Below, piece by piece: positions 7,496-11,988 of a stretch of 11,988 bases of DNA; position 1 is the stretch's first letter; each line of letters starts with the position of its first letter. The position numbers and the translations under genes are program-made. The DNA is from Gemmatimonadota bacterium (GTDB taxonomy: Bacteria; Latescibacterota; UBA2968; UBA8231): the NCBI GenBank assembly GCA_026706165.1, contig JAPOZF010000402.1, forward strand, positions 1 through 11,988, in the 5' to 3' direction. Under the pieces are notes generated by a model. That model was not told the DNA's origin. It did not search any database and saw nothing but the letters and a program-made list of their open reading frames with translations.

Positions 7496-8431
7496 ATGGG
7501 GAAATGGATACAGCGGCGGTCGATGCCGACGCCGCGGCACGACCTGCAGGCGGTCACCGTCGGCTCGAAGATCTACGCGGTCTCCGGCGCCGGGGACGAG
7601 ACCGTGCACGCCGTCGAGATCTACGATCCGCAAAGCGACAGCTGGGAAAGCGGCCCGCCGATTCCGACGGCGCGGGGATGGTTCGGGGCCGGACTGGTGA
7701 ACGGCGCAATCTACGCCATCGGCGGCAAGCGGGTGCGTCCCGCCGAGGAGAAGCGGCGCACCGGGGACGACCGCCACTTCGAGATCCGCGACAGCGTCGA
7801 GCGGCTCGACCTCGCCACTGGAACCTGGTCCGCCGTCGAATCCCTGAGCGAGCCGCGGGCCGGCCTGGTCGCCACCGTCTGCAAGGGCAGGATCTACGCC
7901 ATCGGCGGCAACTCGATGAACAACGACAGCGGCAGCGGCGGGGCGCATCTCGACCGGGTCGAGGTGTTCGATCCGGACACCGGCCGCTGGTCGCCGGGAG
8001 TTCCCCTGCCGCTGGGCCTGCAGGGTCCGGCGGTCGCCACCGTCGGCGACCGCATCTACGTCTCGGCCGGCATCGGCGGGCCGGAAGGAGGGGTGAACAG
8101 GCGCACGTTCTCCCTCGATCCCGACGGCGGCCGCTGGGAGGAGCTGGCCCCGATTCCGACGGGCCGGTGCGACCCGGGGGTGCTCGCCGTCGGCCGCCGG
8201 ATCTACACCTTCGGGGGCTGGGGCGGAGACGACGGGCCGTATCACGACAAGGTCCAGATCTACGACGTCGACGCCGACTCCTGGTCCCGGGAAACCCCCA
8301 TGCCCGACAGGAAGGCATGGATGGCGTCGGCCCTGGTCGACGGGCGCATCTTCGTGATGGGGGGGGCCTACAAGCTCACCGACGCCCCGGGGTACCGCTG
8401 GATAGAGGACCTGCACGAACTGGTGCCGTAG
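7496..8431 (+). CDS. Kelch-repeat six-bladed beta-propeller protein, cytoplasmic
   Basis: 311 residues from ATG 7496, set by the AGGAGG nine bases upstream; the frame extends further 5' only across the divergent gene. Kelch blades are visible by the repeated pattern 'gkIYaiGG ... vevyDp.tgrW': IYAVSG/YDPQSDSW (26-50), IYAIGG/LDLATGTW (72-111), IYAIGG/FDPDTGRW (133-165), IYVSAG/LDPDGGRW (187-214), IYTFGG/YDVDADSW (236-263) and a last IFVMGG (285-290) whose outer strand is probably supplied by the N-terminal GKW. This gives six blades with end-to-end closure. There is no signal peptide or membrane segment, unlike the periplasmic sialate mutarotase NanM and galactose-oxidase relatives, so it should be cytosolic. 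Such propellers act as mutarotases, isomerase-like sugar binders or protein-binding scaffolds; nothing here picks one. Two runs of insertion (83-100 and 140-150) could cap the active face. Confidence 0.82.
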   Translation: MGKWIQRRSMPTPRHDLQAVTVGSKIYAVSGAGDETVHAVEIYDPQSDSWESGPPIPTARGWFGAGLVNGAIYAIGGKRVRPAEEKRRTGDDRHFEIRDSVERLDLATGTWSAVESLSEPRAGLVATVCKGRIYAIGGNSMNNDSGSGGAHLDRVEVFDPDTGRWSPGVPLPLGLQGPAVATVGDRIYVSAGIGGPEGGVNRRTFSLDPDGGRWEELAPIPTGRCDPGVLAVGRRIYTFGGWGGDDGPYHDKVQIYDVDADSWSRETPMPDRKAWMASALVDGRIFVMGGAYKLTDAPGYRWIEDLHELVP

Positions 8432-8491
8432 GACCTGGAGCGGCAGAGGAATCCGGGGGATGGTTCGGTGCCGGTCTTCCGACGGGGCGCC

Positions 8492-8547
8492 GATTCGGTT
8501 GCGGCCCCTTGCCCCGGGTTTGCCCGGGGCTGCTGCCAAGCCGAATC
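8492..8547. terminator. Long stem-loop between convergent genes, probable bidirectional terminator
   Basis: The core is a perfect 8-bp stem GCCCCGGG/CCCGGGGC with a TTTG loop (8511-8530). It continues outward through GCGGC/GCTGC (with a wobble) to TTG/CAA and GATTCGG/CCGAATC (8492-8498 and 8541-8547), interrupted by small bulges. It lies between the Kelch stop (8431) and the stop of the minus-strand repeat protein (8583), where both transcripts converge. There is no strong T-run, so it may stop transcription only partly or protect mRNA ends. Confidence 0.5.
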
Positions 8548-8582
8548 AAGGCGGCCCCGGCCTTTTCCCCGGCGCATCCGGT

Positions 8583-10187
8583 TCAACGGTTCCGCGCGCC
8601 CGGGTCGAACCACTGCTCCCAGGTGGGGGCGAGGTACCCTGGCACCCCGTGCAGCTCGACGTCGGGATCGATCTGCACCGTGCGCCGGTTGCCGGCGCCC
8701 TGGCCGAGGAGCCGGGTGGAGCTGCCGGCCGACAGCCTCAGGAACCAGACCTTGCCTCCGAGGCCCTCCGGAACAGGCACCCTCACCTCCCGCGGCGCGC
8801 CCCCCTGCGCATACAGCATCTGAACGATCCGGTCCGGGGCGTTGATCTCGACCTGCAGGGCGTGGTTGGGATCGGCGATCTCGACGCGCACCAGGAACTC
8901 CTCCGTCCCCTCGGGAACGCCGAAGAACCAGTGGCGCCCGAGGGCGAGCATCAGCGAGAACCGGGCCCCGCCGCCGGCAACGGGAGCGCCGCCCAGCACC
9001 GTCGGCATGCTCGGCTCGCTCCAGCCGTACCAGCGCGGCGAGTCGACCTCCACCTCGTAGACGCCGGCTCCGGCCGCCGGCACCCTGATCGACGCCGGCT
9101 CCGGCGGCGAGCGGTGGGTGAACGACCCATCCGCTTCCCCGAGATCCTCTCCCTCCGGCCCCGCCGCCCGGAAATGCACCGGAACGTACTCTCCCTCGGG
9201 AATGATGTACCCTGCCGCCATGAAATCGAAGGGCCGGTTCTCCGGGTTGCGCAGGTACACCGAATGCTTTCCTCGCATGCCGGTGTCGGTGTCGCCGAGC
9301 AGGGGACAGGGGGCGCAGAAGGTCTCGCTGGTGCGCTGCGACGGGCCGCTGTGGAAGTCGTACCCGACCACCGGCGCGGCGCGGCCCGTCTGCGGGTTGA
9401 ACCACTGCTCCGGCATCGACGACAGGTAGGGCGGCACCCCGTTGAGCAGCACCTGCAGCGGGCTGTAGCAGTGGCCGTCCCCCCCGCACAGCCAGATCGA
9501 CCAGAAGCGGCCCGTGCTCCCGGGGTCGGTCTCGATGCGCATGACGTGCCGGTCCGGCATCTCGTCGACCAAGTCCCAGCCCGGCGTCATGTTGCAGCGG
9601 TCGGCGAACGACGACGCCAACGCCCGGGGCCGGCTGCCGAAATGGGCGGCGACCGGCTGCCCCCGGGGCGAGAAGACCACCAGGCCGGAGTCCTGGCGGT
9701 GCGCCGACCCGTGCTGGCTGGCGATCTCGAACCCGCTCACCCCTTCCGGGACGAAGAAGTACCACCGCCGCGGCACGGTGACGGTGTGCATGTCGAAAGT
9801 CTCCTGCCGCCCCCGCCGCTCCTCCCAGTCGCCGCAGTCGAGCACCATCTGCCCGAGGCTGCACTCGAACCAGGTCAAACGATACCCGAGGCCCTCGACG
9901 CGGACCGCGTAGACCCCCAGCTGACCAGCCGCCACCTCGATGGTCGCGCTCTCCTCCTCTCCCTTGATCTCCGCGCTTCCGACCTCCCTGCCGTCGGGGC
10001 CGTGAACGAGAACCCGGCCGTCCCCCTCCCAGCGCGTCGGCCACATGTAGCGGTGGGCCGTGAAAGCGAAGGCGCGACCCTCGGGGTTGTTGAGGTAGAT
10101 GGCGCGGAAGCTGCTGATGAAATGGCCGGCGTCCCCGAGGAAGGACCGGTGCGCCGGCATCGACCGTTGCTCGGGCCGCTGTTCCAT
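8583..10187 (-). CDS. Unrecognised two-fold repeat protein, predicted beta-rich
   Basis: 534 residues; ATG 10187 has AAGGAG six bases upstream (Met10 is an alternative start). I recognise no named family. The protein is an internal duplication, each half about 220-240 residues with the same landmarks in the same order. YLNNPEGRAFAF (31-42) matches YLRNPENRPFDF (311-322). VYAVRVEG (92-99) matches VYEVEVDS (376-383). RRWYFFVPEGV (140-150) matches RHWFFGVPEGT (418-428). LNGVPPYLSSMPEQWFNP (248-265) matches LHGVPGYLAPTWEQWFDP (512-529). Short alternating hydrophobic stretches with Gly/Pro turns suggest beta-sandwich domains. There is no signal peptide or membrane segment, and seven Cys (109, 118, 198, 234, 240, 291, 294) all lie in the first part, including a CAPC pair at the join of the halves. 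A carbohydrate-binding or structural role is possible but unsupported. It converges on the Kelch gene. Confidence 0.8.
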   Translation of the reverse strand: MEQRPEQRSMPAHRSFLGDAGHFISSFRAIYLNNPEGRAFAFTAHRYMWPTRWEGDGRVLVHGPDGREVGSAEIKGEEESATIEVAAGQLGVYAVRVEGLGYRLTWFECSLGQMVLDCGDWEERRGRQETFDMHTVTVPRRWYFFVPEGVSGFEIASQHGSAHRQDSGLVVFSPRGQPVAAHFGSRPRALASSFADRCNMTPGWDLVDEMPDRHVMRIETDPGSTGRFWSIWLCGGDGHCYSPLQVLLNGVPPYLSSMPEQWFNPQTGRAAPVVGYDFHSGPSQRTSETFCAPCPLLGDTDTGMRGKHSVYLRNPENRPFDFMAAGYIIPEGEYVPVHFRAAGPEGEDLGEADGSFTHRSPPEPASIRVPAAGAGVYEVEVDSPRWYGWSEPSMPTVLGGAPVAGGGARFSLMLALGRHWFFGVPEGTEEFLVRVEIADPNHALQVEINAPDRIVQMLYAQGGAPREVRVPVPEGLGGKVWFLRLSAGSSTRLLGQGAGNRRTVQIDPDVELHGVPGYLAPTWEQWFDPGARNR

Positions 10188-10498
10188 GCCGCTCTCCTTT
10201 TTCTGACTGGTAGAAGGGCCGGGGCCGGATCAGGCCCGGGGGCCGCCTTCCCTTTCATGCGGCTGCACCCGGGCGAGACCGCACCGCGGCTCCCATGGCC
10301 GTTCGCATGCTGTTCGGCCGCACCGCAGCCGTCAGGATGTAGACCCGGCCCGCCGCCGGTGCAATGGCGGCTGCAATGGCAGCGAACACCCTGTCTCCGA
10401 ATGGGCTCCGAACTTTGCGCCGGTACCGGCCGCCGGGGCCCCCTATTCTTGCCGGAACCGTCCCCACCAGCTTTTTATCCCGCCGGAGTACCGGCGTC
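10188..10498. promoter_or_regulatory. Divergent gap between the repeat protein and the chaperone lipoprotein
   Basis: 311 bases with no convincing gene. Near the left side is a GC-rich imperfect hairpin (about 10216-10244, CCGGGGCC against GGCCCGG with one bulge). A 12-bp perfect palindrome GCCGGTACCGGC lies at 10419-10430. A possible plus-strand promoter is TTGCCG (10449-10454), 18 bases, TTTTAT (10473-10478), upstream of the lipoprotein gene. An 83-codon minus-strand frame (10506-10255) is present but has no ribosome site or family features. The palindrome is unassigned; a repressor site is only a guess. Confidence 0.3.
10481..10498 (+). promoter_or_regulatory. Hairpin covering the ribosome binding site of the chaperone lipoprotein gene
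   Basis: CGCCGG (10481-10486) and CCGGCG (10491-10496) form a perfect 6-bp stem with an AGTA loop. The only Shine-Dalgarno-like GGAG (10485-10488) lies partly in the stem, and the ATG at 10499 follows two bases after it. The structure would be expected to damp translation initiation. Confidence 0.35.
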
Positions 10499-11707
10499 AT
10501 GAACATTGCTGCCCTGAAAATTGTCCTGCGTGGGTCCCTGTCCGGGGGGCGGCGCCTCCTGAGCTCGGACTCCGGATTCTGCGGAAGTGCGGGGATCCTG
10601 CCGGGGTTCTGCTTCCTTCTGACCGCCTGCGGGGGAGAACCCGATCCCTACGACGTCGCCGCCCAGGTCGGGGAAGAGCTGATATACGAAAGGGAAATCG
10701 ACAAGCTGGCGGCTGCCCGCCCCGGGGTCTCGCGGCAGGAGCTTCTGCAGGCCCTCGTCGACCGCAAGCTGCTCGCCCTCGAGGCCCGCGCCAGGGGACT
10801 CGACAGGGAGCGTGCCTTCACCGGGCGGCTCGCCTGGGAGGTGCGCGAGAAGACGATCAACTCATACCAGGCCGACAGGGTGAACGCCCGCATCGCCGTC
10901 ACCGGGGAGGAGCTCAGGCAGCTTTTCGACCGCGGCGGCTACGGACGGGAGAAACTGCTGCGCCGGTCGCGGGCGGAAACCCCCGAGGCCGCCGCGGAGC
11001 TGCGCCGGCGTATCCTGCAGGACGGGGCCGAGGCGGCCGGGGAAGACCTGGGCTACCTCAACCGGGTAGGCGCCGCAAGGGATGGCATCCCGCCCCAGGT
11101 ATTCGCCGAACTGAAGCCCGGTACCGTTTCCGAGCCGCTGCCCGGGGAGGAGGGGTTCACGCTCATCCACTGCGCCGCCGAAAGAGAGGCCGACTTCGAA
11201 ACCTACCGCGGCCAGCTGCTGGAATCCGTGCGCCGGGAGCGGTTCGTCGAAGAGCACCTCGCCCTGATCGGGGAACTGGCCAGGGAATTTCGCCTGCGTC
11301 CCGCGCCGGCAGGATTCGCCATCCTGGTGGCGAGGGACCCGAAGGCCGGGATCTGGCCGCGGTTTTCTCCCGCCGAAGGCCGCACCCCTCTGTTCGTATA
11401 CGAGGGGGGCGAAATCACGGTGGGCGAGTACGTCAGCTCCTTCCGAGTGGCCGGGGAGCAGCCTGCCCTGGGGGACAGTCTCGGTATCTACCTCGCCGCC
11501 TGGAAACTGCCGGTCCCCAAAACCCTGGTCTGGGAGGCGGCGTTGGCGGCGGGGTACCTCGAAACCGAGGAGATCCGGTCCTGGAGGCGGGAGCGGGAGG
11601 AAGTGCTTCTCATCGCGGCCCTGCGCCGCGCCGGGAAGGACCGCGACATCGACCGGCTCGCCGCCAGGCTGCGGCGGCAACATGCGGGGAGCATCCACCT
11701 TTATTGA
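10499..11707 (+). CDS. SurA/PrsA-like parvulin-domain lipoprotein (probable chaperone, isomerase residues missing)
   Basis: 402 residues from ATG 10499. A lipobox LLTAC (40-44, Cys44 then Gly-Gly) follows a short hydrophobic run, so the protein is probably a lipoprotein; the 43-residue leader is long and no in-frame ATG, GTG or TTG shortens it. Residues 52-135 are helical and resemble the SurA N-terminal fold (VAAQVGEELIYEREIDKL, then LLQALVDRKLLALEARARG). Residues about 145-226 match the parvulin core: GEDLGYLNRV (181-190), IPPQVFAELKPGTVSEPL (197-214) and EEGFTLIHC (217-225). The usual SHIL and GYHIIKV histidines are replaced (LLRRSRAE and GFTLIHC) and the stretch before GEDLG is short, so isomerase activity is doubtful. 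A further region repeats a YEGGEITVGEYVSSF motif (301-315). The likely role is handling outer-membrane or secreted proteins in the periplasm, fitting the barrel and sorting-tail genes in the window. Confidence 0.78.
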   Translation: MNIAALKIVLRGSLSGGRRLLSSDSGFCGSAGILPGFCFLLTACGGEPDPYDVAAQVGEELIYEREIDKLAAARPGVSRQELLQALVDRKLLALEARARGLDRERAFTGRLAWEVREKTINSYQADRVNARIAVTGEELRQLFDRGGYGREKLLRRSRAETPEAAAELRRRILQDGAEAAGEDLGYLNRVGAARDGIPPQVFAELKPGTVSEPLPGEEGFTLIHCAAEREADFETYRGQLLESVRRERFVEEHLALIGELAREFRLRPAPAGFAILVARDPKAGIWPRFSPAEGRTPLFVYEGGEITVGEYVSSFRVAGEQPALGDSLGIYLAAWKLPVPKTLVWEAALAAGYLETEEIRSWRREREEVLLIAALRRAGKDRDIDRLAARLRRQHAGSIHLY

Positions 11708-11915
11708 GAAGCTGTCACGCTGCATGTCTGGTTTTTTGATTTGCAACCAAGGTTTTGAGGTTGAGAACCAGGCGGGTAACCTTGAAAGCAATCGCCTGTC
11801 GTGCCGCATCCCGGTTTTTTGGCATTGCAATGCAGCTTTTGACTTATAGAATCGTGAGGTGTCGAAATTCAATACTCATTCAACTCATTCAATTGAATTT
11901 TGAGTCAACATGATG
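11708..11915. repeat. AT-richer non-coding stretch packed with repeats and dyads
   Basis: This segment is clearly AT-richer than everything else in the window. It contains: a nested hairpin at 11748-11784 (outer CAAGGTT/AACCTTG, inner GGTTgagAACC); an imperfect direct repeat GGTTTTTTG-N2-TTGCAA (11730-11746) and GGTTTTTTG-N3-TTGCAA (11813-11830); an inverted pair GCTGCAT/ATGCAGC (11719-11725 and 11830-11836) that brackets most of it; a 12-bp palindrome GCATTGCAATGC (11822-11833); a 9-bp tandem repeat ACTCATTCA twice (11874-11891); and an adjoining palindrome ATTCAATTGAAT (11887-11898). No coding frame with a ribosome site is convincing. It may be an interspersed repeat, a structured RNA, or the remnant of a mobile element. 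Confidence 0.5.
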
Positions 11916-11988
11916 TCACCGGAGGAGGGTGACCTTGCGCACCACGGCCTGCCGGGCGGCGGTCAGGCGGCAGAGGTACACCCCCGCG
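11916..11988 (-). CDS. C-terminal end of a probable secreted protein with a FlgD-Ig / type IX-like terminal module (5' part outside window)
   Basis: Only 23 codons and the TGA stop (11918-11916) are visible. They read AGVYLCRLTAARQAVVRKVTLLR. The pattern 'aGvYlyrL.ag...v.Kv.lLr-stop' is typical of the last two strands of FlgD-like Ig modules and Por/T9SS-type C-terminal domains that end secreted or surface proteins in FCB-group and allied phyla. Nothing can be said of the catalytic or binding part, which lies off the right edge. No clear terminator follows; the transcript would run into the AT-richer repeat stretch. Confidence 0.6.
   Translation of the reverse strand, partial: AGVYLCRLTAARQAVVRKVTLLR

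Noticed and set aside
8359..8366. Run of eight G residues inside the last Kelch blade, a possible slippage or sequencing-error site
   Set aside because: The frame through the run gives the expected blade motif IFVMGG and continues to a sensible end, so no frameshift is indicated.
6800..8823. Long frames on both strands overlapping ThDP enzyme 2 and the Kelch gene (minus 6800-8539, plus 6913-8823)
   Set aside because: Both are out-of-frame readings of recognisable genes and show no family features.
8460..10502. 680-codon plus-strand frame opposite the repeat protein
   Set aside because: Typical high-GC shadow: Arg/Pro/Ala-rich, no ribosome site or domain. The minus strand has a good ribosome site and an internal duplication conserved at protein level, which supports that strand.
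10255..10506. 83-codon minus-strand frame in the gap before the repeat protein
   Set aside because: No ribosome site, Ala/Arg-rich low-information sequence, and it overlaps the start of the chaperone gene.
10862..11872. 336-codon minus-strand frame running from the AT-richer stretch into the chaperone gene
   Set aside because: Mostly antisense to the lipoprotein gene. Its first 55 codons lie in the repeat stretch and have no ribosome site or recognisable family.

Overview
The window is a high-GC stretch (GC-rich at third codon positions) from a Gram-negative bacterium. Three proteins point to an outer membrane and an export system: a signal-peptide-bearing beta-barrel protein at the left edge, a SurA/PrsA-like lipoprotein on the right, and at the right edge the last 23 codons of a protein ending like FlgD-Ig or type IX-type C-terminal modules. 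That last ending is common in FCB-group and related candidate phyla (Latescibacterota, Eisenbacteria, Krumholzibacteriota-like), but the phylum is only a weak inference. I see no rRNA, tRNA, CRISPR array, transposase or integrase.

Layout, left to right. (1) 1-842, minus: outer-membrane beta-barrel protein of the MetA/phenol-degradation transporter type, cut by the left edge. (2) 968-2455, minus: RecF/SMC-like AAA ATPase of the COG4637/AAA_21 type without its usual DUF4276-type partner; a probable terminator follows it. (3) 2615-3820 and 3813-5459, plus: a two-gene unit with an 8-base overlap, made of a SelA-like PLP enzyme and a thiamine-diphosphate (ThDP) enzyme of the acetolactate-synthase family. 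(4) 5704-7380, minus: a second ThDP enzyme of the same superfamily facing the first. (5) 7496-8431, plus: a cytoplasmic six-bladed Kelch propeller, divergent from the second ThDP enzyme. (6) 8583-10187, minus: an unrecognised 534-residue protein built from two homologous halves; a long stem-loop separates it from the Kelch gene. (7) 10499-11707, plus: a parvulin-type chaperone lipoprotein whose parvulin domain has lost key residues. (8) 11708-11915: an AT-richer, non-coding stretch dense in repeats and dyads. (9) 11916-11988, minus: C-terminal end of a probable secreted protein.

How the genes may work together. The firmest functional unit is the SelA-like/ThDP pair: translational overlap suggests they act in one pathway. 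SelA-like enzymes outside selenocysteine synthesis include ammonia lyases that turn amino sugar acids into 2-oxo acids, and 2-oxo acids are the usual substrates of ALS-like ThDP enzymes. A short catabolic route (amino acid or amino sugar acid to 2-oxo acid to decarboxylated or ligated product) is therefore a reasonable hypothesis. The second ThDP enzyme, the Kelch protein and the two-fold repeat protein may belong to the same catabolic island, but they sit on alternating strands and the link is only positional. The most novel-looking items are the two-fold repeat protein, the SelA-like/ThDP pair and the 11708-11915 element.
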